Shown here in pieces: positions 41,153-50,868 of a stretch of DNA of 64,000 nucleotides (within the stretch, counting starts at the first letter, position 1; each line of letters opens with the position of its first letter). The DNA comes from Nitrosopumilaceae archaeon (GTDB lineage Archaea > Thermoproteota > Nitrososphaeria > Nitrososphaerales > Nitrosopumilaceae), in the NCBI GenBank assembly GCA_030041535.1, contig JASHNR010000061.1, forward strand, positions 1-64,000, written 5' to 3'. The position numbers were made by a program, and so were the translations under genes. The notes beneath the pieces are model-generated. The model was not told the origin of the DNA. It saw nothing but the letters and a program-made list of their open reading frames with translations, and did not search any database.

Positions 41153-42085
41153 CTAAATTCCTTTCTCGTTGAGAATTAGTGCAAGCAGAGCAGCCCGCGT
41201 ATCCTTGCCATATTGAGCCTGTTTGAAATATTTTGCATTACTTGCGGAATCAAGCTTGTGTGAGATCTCGTCTAGGCGTGGCAATGGGTGCATTATGATG
41301 GCATCTTGTTTCATTTTCTTTAGTAGCTCCAGTCCAATCTTGTAGCTGCCCTTTACTTTGACATACTCTTCCATATCAGCAAACCTTTCCTTTTGGATCC
41401 TTGTTACGTATACAACGTCTAGATCATCGAGATTTTCTTCCAAGTCTGTTGTTTCCGTATACGAAAGTCTTTTTCTTATCTCATATGTAGAATCTGATCG
41501 TATCTTCAAGGCTGGTGGAGATATCAATCGAACATCTACCTTGTAGTTGCTCAGAGCATACAAAAGCGAGTATACTGTTCTTCCATATTTTAGGTCTCCA
41601 ACTATTCCAATCTTGAGACCGTCAATTCGTTTCGTTTCCTTTCTAATTGTATAGAGGTCAAGTATTGCCTGCGTCGGATGTTCTTCGGTTCCACTGCCAG
41701 CATTGATAAGTGGTTTTTCTGATACTTCGGCGGCAAATCTACTGGATCCGTCAAGTTGGTGCCGTAAAATAACTACATCAGAATATAACGACATTATTCT
41801 GACTGTATCAGCGAGGCTTTCGCCTTTTTTTGCAGAAGAGGATGAAGCGTCAGCTATTCCAAGAGAGGTACCCCCCAAGGATGCCATTGCAGACTCGAAG
41901 CTCAGTCGGGTTCTGGTACTTGGTTCAAAGAAAAGATATCCAAGAGTTTTTCCTCGTGCAAGTTCTCTTCTCTCGTTTGGATTCATCTCAATTATTTTAT
42001 CTGTAGCTTGGAAAACTTCCTCGAATTTTTGTTTATCAAAATCACGTACCGAGACAATATCTTTTTGGAAAAAAGTATTGCTCAT
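41153..42085 (-). CDS. pyrB: Aspartate carbamoyltransferase catalytic chain
   Basis: Condenses carbamoyl phosphate with aspartate, the first committed step of pyrimidine synthesis. The 310 residues carry the carbamoyl-phosphate motif STRTRLSFESAMASLGG (about 55-71), HPTQAILDLYTI, and MHPLPRLDEI near the C-terminus. The gene is transcribed away from pyrI with only 42 bp between the two start codons (using the shorter PyrI). That is unusual, because these two are normally in one operon. Confidence 0.95.
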   Translation of the reverse strand: MSNTFFQKDIVSVRDFDKQKFEEVFQATDKIIEMNPNERRELARGKTLGYLFFEPSTRTRLSFESAMASLGGTSLGIADASSSSAKKGESLADTVRIMSLYSDVVILRHQLDGSSRFAAEVSEKPLINAGSGTEEHPTQAILDLYTIRKETKRIDGLKIGIVGDLKYGRTVYSLLYALSNYKVDVRLISPPALKIRSDSTYEIRKRLSYTETTDLEENLDDLDVVYVTRIQKERFADMEEYVKVKGSYKIGLELLKKMKQDAIIMHPLPRLDEISHKLDSASNAKYFKQAQYGKDTRAALLALILNEKGI

Positions 42086-42096
42086 CGTAGTTCACT

Positions 42097-42106
42097 GTTA
42101 TATATG
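42097..42106. promoter_or_regulatory. TATA box within the pyrB-pyrI divergent region
   Basis: GTTATATATG is centred about 27 bp before the ATG at 42128, consistent with a leaderless pyrI mRNA. It would place the start downstream of the other in-frame ATG at 42104. A near-symmetric core may also serve pyrB on the other strand, but the spacing to the pyrB ATG (about 16 bp) is too short for a standard leaderless start. Confidence 0.4.
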
Positions 42107-42127
42107 AGTAGTACAAAAACTATTCCA

Positions 42128-42589
42128 ATGTCAGAATCAGACCTAATCGTTCGAAAAATCAAAAACGGTACTGTGATTGATCATATTGAATCTGGAAAGG
42201 GTCTCAAGGTACTCAATGCACTTGGAATAGATGGAAAGGACGGCCACGTAATTACAATAGCACTCAACGTCCCAAGCTCAAAGGTTGCAAAAAAAGATAT
42301 CATAAAGGTGGAGAACAGATTCCTGCAAGATTCTGATACTAACAAGCTTGCACTCATAGCACCAAAGGCAACGGTAAACATAATCAAGGAATACAAATTG
42401 GTCGAGAAGAGGCGCGTGACGTTGCCAAATGAGATAGAGCGAATTTTCAAGTGTTCAAACCCTGATTGTATCTCAAATAGTGATGAGGATATTGAGCCTG
42501 TGATGGATGTGGTGGACAAGACCGGACTTGTTCTAAGATGCAGGTTCTGTACTAGAATATTGGATGTTAACGAACTAAAATACTATTAA
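42128..42589 (+). CDS. pyrI: Aspartate carbamoyltransferase regulatory chain
   Basis: Binds the PyrB trimers and mediates feedback by nucleotides. From the ATG at 42128 the protein has 153 residues and begins MSESDLIVRKIKNGTVIDHI, as expected for the family. An allosteric domain (1-100) is followed by a zinc domain with CSNPDC and CRFC (about 110-140). An in-frame ATG at 42104 would add eight residues, and one still further upstream would overlap pyrB; the TATA box at 42097-42106 favours 42128. Confidence 0.94.
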   Translation: MSESDLIVRKIKNGTVIDHIESGKGLKVLNALGIDGKDGHVITIALNVPSSKVAKKDIIKVENRFLQDSDTNKLALIAPKATVNIIKEYKLVEKRRVTLPNEIERIFKCSNPDCISNSDEDIEPVMDVVDKTGLVLRCRFCTRILDVNELKYY

Positions 42590-42597
42590 TTTCAGAA

Positions 42598-44610
42598 CTA
42601 TCCTTTGGACTTTAGCTCGTACTGATTATAGGTATACTTTCTGGTTGTTCCAAATGGTCTAAATGGTCTTCCGTTACCGTGATAAAATTTGGAGAAAAAT
42701 TCCACATAGACCAATCTTGCCCCCTGTATACCAGGCTCAAAGACACCTATGATGATATTGAATATGTGTCCAATGAAAATGATAATGACTCCAAGTATAA
42801 TGAAAGGTATAGAGTGATGCAGGGTCTTGATGAAGATAAAGTCGATCACATCAGCAAGAATTACAGATGCAAGCAAAATTCCAACAAGCCTAGTATATGA
42901 CAGAATGTGGCTCACTATGGACGGCAGCTCCATGATTGCCCTTACACCCTCGCCATAGAACATGAGGCCAATTCCAGCAAGCATCAGGCCAACATAGCCA
43001 ACTCCTTCTATGTGATGAATTGGATTGACATGCTGGTGGTGCAATAGTGCCAATCCAGTGAGGACTACACCCCATCCAAAGAGCAGCCAGCCTACCTTGC
43101 CTATTGCGTGTTTCTTCTCGCCTTCTCTTAAGGTGTTAAGGATGCCAAGGATTAACCCAAACGTAACCATGCCTAGTCCTATGTATCCAGCTATGAGCAA
43201 TAGTTTTCGCAGTCCAGTAATAGGATCAAAGAATGCGCCACTTGCAGGCAAGTGCATCCCAAGTGCAGTATTGAGATAGCTGAACAGGTATACGTTAGGA
43301 TGGAATCCAAAGTACAAATCAAACACAAATCCTAATCCCATTGCAATAATTGCGCCAGGTGTCATGGCCTTTGCCAGCTTTACCATTTGCCGCGGTTTGA
43401 GTATGGTTAACGCAAACTTGCGCAATGGAGTGGGCATGATGTTAAAGTTTCTCTTTCCTCCCTCTACTCTTCGAATTACCCACCTGCAGACAAGCAGTAT
43501 GACAAGGCCGTAACCAAAGTCGCCTATCATCAGTCCATAGAATATTGGAAAGAGAGTTCCAAAGATTAGAGTGGGATCGAATTCTTTTCCTGACGGTAAC
43601 GAATAGAATCGGATAAAGGCCTCAAACAGTTTGAATCTCTTTGGATTATCAAATAAGGTAGGCGGGTTCTCGTCAGTTTCTAGCTCAAAAAGTAGTGTTC
43701 CCTTTGAATGTTGATCAAAACTATTCTTTAGTTGGTTTACCTTTGACTTTGGTATCCATCCTTCCAGAGCAAAGGAGTCGGAAGTAACGCCAAGGTTATC
43801 GACTACCTCGAGTTTCTTATTCTCAATTTCTAGTTGTTCTTCGAGGCATGTGATATTTACATAATGGCCCTTTGATATTTCTGCCAGTTGTTTATCAATT
43901 TCATTTATTTTTTGAGTAATTTCATTTTGTTTGTTCTTTAGACTCTGGTTCAGCTCTGCTGTCTTTCCTTTTAGTTTGGGCACGGCCTCAAGTTTGACAT
44001 TATACCCTTGGACTACAGTAGCTAATGCGTGTGCAGGAAAGTTTGGAAAAGTGACTAGAATAATTCGTGTTGTGTCTTTTTCTTCCTTTGAATACAGGAA
44101 GACATCTTGGCCGTGTATTTGTAATGCTTGCTTAAAACCAGCAGTGTTTTTTTGATCCACTCTACCAAAATAAGAATGAGCAGATGAAAGTTGCAACACA
44201 TTAAAGTCTTCAGGGAAAAATGAAAACTCTTCAACCAGCTTTATGTTGTTTTCATTTTCTTTGAGTTGGGTCAGAAGGGTTTCCTTTTCTCGCTCCAAGG
44301 ATGCGACCTTGTCGTCTATATCAATAGATTTTGTTTCCTCCAAAAGCTGGCCTATAGAGCCAAATCTCTGGCATTGTGTGGCCGACATTGGAGGCAGGAG
44401 AGCCTTCAGGGCCTTCATTCTTAAAAGCTGGTCTGAAACTTGCCTGTATGTGTCATCATCGCGTTCATATCTCAACAGCGCTCCAACATCTTTTGAGAGT
44501 GGTTCGAGTTGAACTGCATTTAGATCATGAAGAATTGAGACTACAGTCTGTCTATCTTTTCTTAATCCAAGCACGGCAATGCGTGCCATTGGTATAGGTT
44601 TTAGAACCAA
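42598..44610 (-). CDS. atpI: A-type ATP synthase subunit I (a-subunit homologue)
   Basis: The 670-residue stator and half-channel subunit. Residues 1-330 form the cytoplasmic part with coiled coils (KDNENNIKLV-type). The C-terminal half has about eight helices, including the HILSYTRLVGILLASVILADVID segment with the essential arginine for proton or sodium translocation. It is the last gene of the ATP synthase operon and follows subunit H by 2 bp. The coupling ion cannot be decided by eye. Confidence 0.92.
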   Translation of the reverse strand: MVLKPIPMARIAVLGLRKDRQTVVSILHDLNAVQLEPLSKDVGALLRYERDDDTYRQVSDQLLRMKALKALLPPMSATQCQRFGSIGQLLEETKSIDIDDKVASLEREKETLLTQLKENENNIKLVEEFSFFPEDFNVLQLSSAHSYFGRVDQKNTAGFKQALQIHGQDVFLYSKEEKDTTRIILVTFPNFPAHALATVVQGYNVKLEAVPKLKGKTAELNQSLKNKQNEITQKINEIDKQLAEISKGHYVNITCLEEQLEIENKKLEVVDNLGVTSDSFALEGWIPKSKVNQLKNSFDQHSKGTLLFELETDENPPTLFDNPKRFKLFEAFIRFYSLPSGKEFDPTLIFGTLFPIFYGLMIGDFGYGLVILLVCRWVIRRVEGGKRNFNIMPTPLRKFALTILKPRQMVKLAKAMTPGAIIAMGLGFVFDLYFGFHPNVYLFSYLNTALGMHLPASGAFFDPITGLRKLLLIAGYIGLGMVTFGLILGILNTLREGEKKHAIGKVGWLLFGWGVVLTGLALLHHQHVNPIHHIEGVGYVGLMLAGIGLMFYGEGVRAIMELPSIVSHILSYTRLVGILLASVILADVIDFIFIKTLHHSIPFIILGVIIIFIGHIFNIIIGVFEPGIQGARLVYVEFFSKFYHGNGRPFRPFGTTRKYTYNQYELKSKG

Positions 44611-44612
44611 AT

Positions 44613-44936
44613 CTATACCTCTTTTAACAAAATATTGATTATTTCCTGTACAGTTTGCGTGTCAATTCTAGTGGATACTGTTTTTGATTTGTTAGTTGCA
44701 TCGTCGATTATCTTTTCTGTTTCGGTTGTGGCCTTTTTTCTTGATTGTTCGACATTTGATTCTACTAGTTTTTCACCATCAATCTTTACAGTAGTGATTG
44801 TTTTAGATACATAACTTTCAAAATTTCTAAACTCTTCTGAAATTTTTTTCTTGTGCTCGTCTATTTGTGCTTGTGTCCTATCTTCTGCTTCTTTTATCTG
44901 CTTGAGTGAATGGACGTATTTTTCTGCAGTTGACAT
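44613..44936 (-). CDS. atpH: A-type ATP synthase subunit H (peripheral stalk)
   Basis: A 107-residue, almost entirely helical protein with heptad-like Lys/Glu patterns (KQIKEAEDRTQAQIDEHKKK, then ESNVEQSRKKATTETEKII). It matches AhaH-type peripheral-stalk subunits that pair with subunit E. Position between D and I in the operon supports the call. A short hydrophobic ORF ends one base upstream. Confidence 0.82.
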   Translation of the reverse strand: MSTAEKYVHSLKQIKEAEDRTQAQIDEHKKKISEEFRNFESYVSKTITTVKIDGEKLVESNVEQSRKKATTETEKIIDDATNKSKTVSTRIDTQTVQEIINILLKEV

Positions 44937-44937
44937 T

Positions 44938-45063
44938 TTAAACTCCTAGAAAATGCCTTCCTGCATATAATACCAGAGCAACTGTTCCAAAGATGTTTCC
45001 GAACTTGAAAGCTCTCATTATAAAGTATAACTTTCTCTGTTGCGCATTCTTAAAGCTAGGCAA
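44938..45063 (-). CDS. Small single-helix membrane ORF inside the ATP synthase operon
   Basis: A 41-codon frame starting with a TTG at 45063, which overlaps the subunit D stop, and ending with TAA at 44938-44940, one base before the subunit H ATG. A shorter version begins with ATG at 45018 (26 residues). The product has a basic, polar N-terminus (residues 2-20) and one hydrophobic helix (FGNIFGTVALVLYAG). The exact fit between two coupled genes suggests it is translated. I know no named ATP synthase subunit that it matches. No expression evidence. Confidence 0.5.
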   Translation of the reverse strand: MPSFKNAQQRKLYFIMRAFKFGNIFGTVALVLYAGRHFLGV

Positions 45064-45724
45064 CTATCTCTGTCTCCTTTTTGAGTCGGGCTTTCTCTTC
45101 CCTTTCTCCCATCTTTCGCTTGACTGTCTTTAGCATTATGAAAGTATCACGTTCCATCTCATCTAATCTAAAAATGATGAACTTGACAGCAGTTTGCAAT
45201 CTAGGTATGAATAAATTCTCGATTGCGTTTGATTTACGCTTTGTTTTTTCTATTTCTAGCAAAAGTTTACGTAGTGCTGTTTCCTTTTCTGCCACCTCAA
45301 GTACCATCTTGTGGACATTTTGGAAAGCCTTTATTGCTTCGTTAATCGATGGCGGCAATTCTAACAAATGTTCTGTAAGAGACTGGCCACTCTGTCCCCC
45401 GCCAATCTTTGGAATTTTAACACCCATTACATTTTTTGAAGTGATTTGTAATTTACTAAGCTGGGGAATCTTCATTGCCTCATTTTCCAGCCTCATGGAA
45501 CCGGCCAACATCTCTGCCATCATTATGCTCTGGTAGCCCTTGATGAGTTCTGCTTGCAAGGCAGTTCTCAAAGAGGCTGCAGTTTTACTGGTATTGAAAA
45601 ATTCTAAAATTAGAGCCTGTCTTTTTAGTTTTAGTAACTTTAGGCCCTTTTGTGCTATCTTTATTCTTCTTTTTGTGCGAATGTATTCAAGACGAGTGGG
45701 TCGAATGTTAGTTACTGATGGCAA
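45056..45724 (-). CDS. atpD: A-type ATP synthase subunit D (central stalk)
   Basis: The rotor-shaft subunit, equivalent to gamma in F-type enzymes. The 222 residues are two long helices in a coiled coil, starting with NIRPTRLEYIRTKRRIKIAQKGLKLLKLKRQAL, and a middle region with a short beta hairpin. It follows subunit B by 2 bp. The late AVKFIIFRLDEMERDTFIMLKTVKRK helix is typical of the family. Confidence 0.93.
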   Translation of the reverse strand: MPSVTNIRPTRLEYIRTKRRIKIAQKGLKLLKLKRQALILEFFNTSKTAASLRTALQAELIKGYQSIMMAEMLAGSMRLENEAMKIPQLSKLQITSKNVMGVKIPKIGGGQSGQSLTEHLLELPPSINEAIKAFQNVHKMVLEVAEKETALRKLLLEIEKTKRKSNAIENLFIPRLQTAVKFIIFRLDEMERDTFIMLKTVKRKMGEREEKARLKKETEIVA

Positions 45725-45726
45725 CC

Positions 45727-47118
45727 CTACTTTCCACCTGGACTAGTCCTCTTTCTGTATTTCTCGATAAACTCAGGCTTGATACGGTTCAATTCAGAGT
45801 CTGAAAGTTCGTCAAGTAATTCCCAGCCAATATCCAAAGTCTGCTCAATGGAACGATTTTCATCCATTCCCTGATTGACAAACTTTCTTTCAAAGCTGTT
45901 AGCTACCTTTAGGAATTTTCTGTCAAGATCACTTAATGCTTCTTCACCAACAATAGCTGCAAGTGATCTTGCATCCTTACCTTGTGCATAAGTAGAATAG
46001 AGTTGGTCTGCAAGACTTCGATGATCTTCTCTTGTCCTTCCCTTTCCAATTCCCTGATTCATCAAACGTGAAAGGCTGGTCAAGACATCGACCGGAGGGT
46101 GGATGTCGCCTCTATGAAGGTCTCTGCTCATGACTATCTGTCCCTCAGTAATGTAACCAGTAAGATCTGGAATTGGATGAGTGATATCATCAGCTGGCAT
46201 GGTTAGAATTGGAATCTGTGTAACAGAGCCGTTTCTGCCCTTAATCTTGCCTGCTCTTTCATAGAGAGAGGCCAAGTCAGTATACATGTAACCTGGATAT
46301 CCTCTTCTACCAGGAACTTCTTCTCTTGCAGCTGAAATTTCTCTTAACGCTTCGCAATAGTTTGTCATGTCAGTCATTATGACCAGCACATGCATGTTTC
46401 TTTCATATGCAAGATATTCTGCTGTAGTTAACGCAAGTCGTGGAGTAAGCAAACGCTCCATTGATGGATCTGATGACAAGTTTAGGAAAAGTGAGGTTCT
46501 ACCAAGTGCACCGCTTTCTTCAAATTGTTTTACAAAAAAGTTTGCTTCTTCACTTGTAATTCCCATTGCTGCAAAGACTACTGAGAAATTCTCAGAAGCA
46601 CTAAGAACTTTGGCCTGTCTTGCAATTTGTGATGCAAGTAGGTTGTGAGGAAGACCAGCACCAGAGAAAACTGGAAGCTTCTGTCCTCTTACAAGGGTAT
46701 TCATTGCATCTATGTTGGACATGCCGGTTTGAATGAACTCGGATGGTTCTTCTCTTGAATACGGATTGATACCAGAACCGACCAAGTCGACTTTGTGTTT
46801 TGAGATAATCTTTGGGCCATTGTCTTTTGGATTTCCTAGTCCATCAAAGACTCTGCCAAGCATGTCATCAGATACTGAAATCTGTGCAGTCTCTCCAAGG
46901 AATTTGACTGAAGTTCCAGTGGTGTTCAATCCCATAGTTGAGCCAAATACCTGAACTACTGCAAGTCCCTGACTTGTATCAAGAACCTGTCCTTGTCTTC
47001 TTTCTCCATTTGCAAGTTTTATTTCTACCATTTCACCATAAGATGCATTATCTACTCCTTGTACAAACATCAGCGGACCTGCAATCTTGTCAATTGTCTT
47101 GTATGATATGGTAGACAT
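45727..47118 (-). CDS. atpB: A-type ATP synthase subunit B (regulatory)
   Basis: The non-catalytic nucleotide-binding head subunit, 463 residues. Segments [18 protein letters not shown], the degenerate P-loop position in [21 protein letters not shown], the [13 protein letters not shown] strand and [18 protein letters not shown] match subunit B. Directly downstream of subunit A (start codon 1 bp from the A stop). The P-loop lacks the GxxGxGKT pattern, as expected for B. Confidence 0.95.
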   Translation of the reverse strand: MSTISYKTIDKIAGPLMFVQGVDNASYGEMVEIKLANGERRQGQVLDTSQGLAVVQVFGSTMGLNTTGTSVKFLGETAQISVSDDMLGRVFDGLGNPKDNGPKIISKHKVDLVGSGINPYSREEPSEFIQTGMSNIDAMNTLVRGQKLPVFSGAGLPHNLLASQIARQAKVLSASENFSVVFAAMGITSEEANFFVKQFEESGALGRTSLFLNLSSDPSMERLLTPRLALTTAEYLAYERNMHVLVIMTDMTNYCEALREISAAREEVPGRRGYPGYMYTDLASLYERAGKIKGRNGSVTQIPILTMPADDITHPIPDLTGYITEGQIVMSRDLHRGDIHPPVDVLTSLSRLMNQGIGKGRTREDHRSLADQLYSTYAQGKDARSLAAIVGEEALSDLDRKFLKVANSFERKFVNQGMDENRSIEQTLDIGWELLDELSDSELNRIKPEFIEKYRKRTSPGGK

Positions 47119-48882
47119 CTAGCGTGTAACCTCCACTAAGAGACTGTCAAATTCTTGTTGCATTTTATTCTTAAAGTCCTTGACTAGTTGTTCAACCTGA
47201 TCTTCTTTTGTCCATTTTATTTTTGATATCATCTTTCTTGATTCTAATGTTCCTATCTTTGTAGATGGAACTCCTTTCTTGATTGCATCTGCTTCCATTT
47301 TGCCAAATTCTATGATTGCAGCTAGCATCAGGAATTGTTTCCTAATTGATGTGTATGTATCCACATCGTCGTATGCACTTTGTTGTAGATAGTCTTCTCT
47401 AATTGTTCGTGCTGTATCAAGAACTCCCTTTTCTGGTTCTGGTAATGCATCATAACCGACAAGTTGAACTATTTCTTGCAACTCTGATTCTTTCTGCAGG
47501 ATTTCAAGGGCTTCCTTTCTTAGTGCTGTCCATTCAGCTGCAACATTCTTCTGGTACCAATTGCCCATGTCATCTGCATATAATGAATAACTTGTAAGCC
47601 AGTTAATTGATGGAAAATGTCTTCTTGATGCCAAGCTTGCATCAAGTGCCCAGAAAACTCGAGTTACTCTAAGTGTGTTCTGAGAGACAGGCTCTGAAAA
47701 GTCTCCACCAGGAGGTGATACTGCACCTACAAGAGTAAGAGAGCCGACACGCTCTTCTGGAGATATAACAATTGCCTTTCCTCCTCTTTCATAAAATTCT
47801 GCAAGTCTTCTACCAAGATAAGCTGGATATCCTTCTTCACCTGGCATCTCTTCCAATCTACCTGAGATTTCTCTTAGTGCCTCTGCCCATCTTGAAGTAC
47901 TGTCTGCCATCAAAGCAACACCATAACCCATGTCACGATAGTATTCACCCATTGTAATTCCGGTGTAGATGCTTGCTTCTCTTGCTGCGACTGGCATGTT
48001 AGAAGTATTAGCTACAAGAATGGTACGCTCCATCAATGGTCTTTTTGATTTTGGGTCTTCAAGTTTTGGAAAAGTTGAAAGAACTTCAGTCATTTCATTC
48101 CCTCTCTCACCACAACCTACATACACGATAACATTGCTGTCTGCCCACTTTGCAAGCTGCTGTTGAGTTACTGTCTTTCCGCTTCCAAATGGACCCGGAA
48201 TTGCAGCTGTTCCACCCTTCGCAACTGGGAAGAATGTATCAAGTACTCTTTGACCTGTCAGCAATGGTTCTTCTGGTGGCAGTTTTCGAAGAACTGGTCT
48301 TGGAGTTCTTACGGTCCACCAGCTTGAAAGACCGATATCTGTTTTGGTACTGTTTTGTACAGTTGCAACAATATCATTAACTGTAAACTTGCCCTCGGAA
48401 ATTTCTGACAATTGGCCCTCAACATTGTATGGTACCATAATTTTGTGCATGATGAGCGGAGTTTCTTGAACTTGACCAATTATTTCACCAGGCGATATAT
48501 TATCTCCTTTTTTCTTCAGTGGAACAAAGTCCCATTTTTTGGTTTGATCAAGAGCAGGGATCACTTTTCCTCTGCTGATAAAGTCCCCGCTTTGCTCTCT
48601 TAGAACATCAAGTGGTCTTTGAATTCCATCATAAATTGAAGTAAGCAGACCTGGACCAAGCTGCATTGAAAGCGGTCTTTTTGTGTTGGTTACCTTCTCG
48701 CCTGGACGCAGACCCGTAGTATCTTCATAGACCTGTATTGTAGCCTTATTTCCTTCTAATCTAATTATTTCACCGACTAGCCCCATCTCACCTATACGGA
48801 CGACATCGAACATTTGAGCTCCCTCAAGTCCACTAGCGATAACTACCGGACCTGAAATTCTTGAAATTATTCCATCAGCCAT
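47119..48882 (-). CDS. atpA: A-type ATP synthase subunit A (catalytic)
   Basis: The 587-residue catalytic head subunit. It has the non-homologous insertion region (about 110-190), the P-loop GPFGSGKTVTQQ, GCGERGNEMTEVL, the catalytic glutamate segment and LMADSTSRWAEALREISGRLEEMPGEEGYP. It makes ATP at the interface with subunit B. Its sequence is the best marker for asking which ATP synthase type (A- or V-like) this lineage carries. Confidence 0.96.
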   Translation of the reverse strand: MADGIISRISGPVVIASGLEGAQMFDVVRIGEMGLVGEIIRLEGNKATIQVYEDTTGLRPGEKVTNTKRPLSMQLGPGLLTSIYDGIQRPLDVLREQSGDFISRGKVIPALDQTKKWDFVPLKKKGDNISPGEIIGQVQETPLIMHKIMVPYNVEGQLSEISEGKFTVNDIVATVQNSTKTDIGLSSWWTVRTPRPVLRKLPPEEPLLTGQRVLDTFFPVAKGGTAAIPGPFGSGKTVTQQQLAKWADSNVIVYVGCGERGNEMTEVLSTFPKLEDPKSKRPLMERTILVANTSNMPVAAREASIYTGITMGEYYRDMGYGVALMADSTSRWAEALREISGRLEEMPGEEGYPAYLGRRLAEFYERGGKAIVISPEERVGSLTLVGAVSPPGGDFSEPVSQNTLRVTRVFWALDASLASRRHFPSINWLTSYSLYADDMGNWYQKNVAAEWTALRKEALEILQKESELQEIVQLVGYDALPEPEKGVLDTARTIREDYLQQSAYDDVDTYTSIRKQFLMLAAIIEFGKMEADAIKKGVPSTKIGTLESRKMISKIKWTKEDQVEQLVKDFKNKMQQEFDSLLVEVTR

Positions 48883-48891
48883 TTATTATCA

Positions 48892-49230
48892 TCAACTTGT
48901 AGGGATACTTATTCCTAACACTCTCTTTGCCAGTGCCGCAATTGACTCTTCTTGAATGTTTCCTTCCAGTGCTGGCATGAACAAGACCAGAGGCTCTATT
49001 GATGCCTCGATCTTTTTTCTAAAGATTGCTGGGAGGGTATTTCTTACAGAATCACTTGCAATAATAAGACTAAACTTTCCTGAGTGATACAAGTCTTGGA
49101 TAATCTTACTAGCTTCTTCACCACTTACTACAAATGTATCTTCGATTCCAAGAAGTCTATATCCTATCACAAGTTCACGCTCTCCTGCCACCGCGATCTT
49201 GCCACTTGATTGGGTTTTTTGTGTAGACAT
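48892..49230 (-). CDS. atpF: A-type ATP synthase subunit F
   Basis: A 112-residue central-stalk subunit with the Rossmann-like fold: KIAVAGERELVIGYRLLGI, DTFVVSGEEASKIIQDL and FSLIIASDSVRNTL. It is separated from C by 4 bp and from A by 9 bp, in the standard C-F-A order. Confidence 0.92.
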   Translation of the reverse strand: MSTQKTQSSGKIAVAGERELVIGYRLLGIEDTFVVSGEEASKIIQDLYHSGKFSLIIASDSVRNTLPAIFRKKIEASIEPLVLFMPALEGNIQEESIAALAKRVLGISIPTS

Positions 49231-49234
49231 TATC

Positions 49235-50302
49235 TCACTCTATTAGTAATAACGAGTTGATGTGCTCGGTTGAAAGTTTGTAGCGTTTACCATATGCAAT
49301 TCTTTTAATATTTTCACGTTCTTGTTCCATTTTAAGAATAAAGTAGAATATGGTTCCAATTGATAATGCAATATTTTTCAATTTGTTCACATATTCAGAA
49401 TTTATGAATTTATCCAAAGCAACTTCAAAATCAATTAGACTTTTTGATTTCTTGTATAGAGCCAATGCGTTAACTAACATAAAGCGACTCTCGATTCTGC
49501 CTACTATTTCTGACACATCCTTTGCATTATAGATCTCCAAGAGTTCATTTTTTGAGATCTTTCCTCCATCTACAATGTGCTTGCCTAGTATGTCTTTGTC
49601 AAGATTAGATTCTTTTGCCTTTAGAAGGATCAGGACATTCTTTTTGTCTATCTCTGTTCTAAAGAGATCGCGAATCATACCCTCGTCACCTTGGAAGAAC
49701 TTGAGTGATTCCAGCAGATTCTGATAGTATTGAGTCTGTAGTGCAGACATCATTGGTCCTTGGTTTCCTGTCTTTTGATAGGTCTCAAGATGCTGCATCA
49801 GGATGGTACCATAGTTGTACTTGACTAGTTGATTTACAACTCCATCTACGTTGTTCTGTGAAAGTATGACCTTCATATCATCATGAGGGATGTTTCCTGC
49901 TGAGATTCCTGCTGGAACGTTTCTGCTTGATACCAGAAATGATTCTACCTCAGTGACTGGTCTGCCCATGCTTTTTGAAGACAAGATTAGTTCGATATTG
50001 TAAATATCCCACTTTGAGAGATATGCCCGTACTGCGGACTTGCCATTAAATGGTGTTGCCTCTAGCGCGATCTTGTTTACAAGGACCAGATGCCGATTCA
50101 GTGCAACCTCTAAAAGATCTGTGTCTTTGAATAAAGTTGCCGCTTTTTCAATTTCTGGTCCATACCAGGTTGATTCGAGAATCTTTACCATTTCCCCTTC
50201 ATCTTTTGCTTTCATCAGATTTTGTATTGTGTCTTTTGAGAGAAGGTTTATGGAAAATGCTTGTAATCGACCAAAGGATGATGCATATTGTGATGTTGGC
50301 AA
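49235..50302 (-). CDS. atpC: A-type ATP synthase subunit C
   Basis: The 355-residue funnel-shaped subunit that connects the rotor shaft to the membrane ring. All-helical, with three repeated AC39-type helical bundles (conserved AVRAYLSKWDIYNIELILSSK). It abuts subunit E upstream with no gap and is followed by subunit F after 4 bp. Confidence 0.93.
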   Translation of the reverse strand: MPTSQYASSFGRLQAFSINLLSKDTIQNLMKAKDEGEMVKILESTWYGPEIEKAATLFKDTDLLEVALNRHLVLVNKIALEATPFNGKSAVRAYLSKWDIYNIELILSSKSMGRPVTEVESFLVSSRNVPAGISAGNIPHDDMKVILSQNNVDGVVNQLVKYNYGTILMQHLETYQKTGNQGPMMSALQTQYYQNLLESLKFFQGDEGMIRDLFRTEIDKKNVLILLKAKESNLDKDILGKHIVDGGKISKNELLEIYNAKDVSEIVGRIESRFMLVNALALYKKSKSLIDFEVALDKFINSEYVNKLKNIALSIGTIFYFILKMEQERENIKRIAYGKRYKLSTEHINSLLLIE

Positions 50303-50857
50303 TTACATTCTCTCCAAAAGAAAACTTTTGATTTTGTCTTCGTTGGTTCGCAATAATTCTTCAAAAGTAAGGTCGAGTTCTTTTGTTCCTTCCTTGTTTT
50401 CTGTAACTATGCCACCTAGAGTTTTAATGGACTTGCCTACTGTCACACCCATGTCTTTTAATATGGATTTATCCTCATCGCGGCAGTGAACAACAATATT
50501 TTGTCCGAGTTTTTTCTTTGAGCTGTTCACCATAGTTTCAAGAGCTTTTTTGTATTGAGGACTCTTGACATAATTTTCGACTTCCTTTCGTATTACATCA
50601 AATGCTGACTGCATGTTAGCATTGATGACATCAAACATGATCTTTTTTGCGTGGAGTTTGCCTGCCTCAATTATTCTAGCATATTCTCTTTCTGACTTGA
50701 GCTTTGCTTCATTTGCGAATTTTTCTTGAATCTCTTTAATGGTGATATTCAATTCTGTCTGAAGTTTAGATTTTTTTTCTATTAGGTCCTTGTCGAGACT
50801 GCCAATCTCCTTTTTCTTTCTATTCTCTATCTCAAGGAGGAAAGTCTCTATGCTCAT
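50303..50857 (-). CDS. atpE: A-type ATP synthase subunit E (peripheral stalk)
   Basis: From the ATG at 50857 the protein has 184 residues: a long N-terminal helix (SIETFLLEIENRKKKEIGSL) that pairs with subunit H, and a C-terminal globular part (residues about 105-184) with VHCRDEDKSILKDMGV and GGIVTENKEGTKELDLTFEELL. The open frame runs upstream to 50920, but this would overlap the K-subunit gene and add a stretch unlike the family. Confidence 0.92.
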   Translation of the reverse strand: MSIETFLLEIENRKKKEIGSLDKDLIEKKSKLQTELNITIKEIQEKFANEAKLKSEREYARIIEAGKLHAKKIMFDVINANMQSAFDVIRKEVENYVKSPQYKKALETMVNSSKKKLGQNIVVHCRDEDKSILKDMGVTVGKSIKTLGGIVTENKEGTKELDLTFEELLRTNEDKIKSFLLERM

Positions 50858-50868
50858 TACTGAAACCA

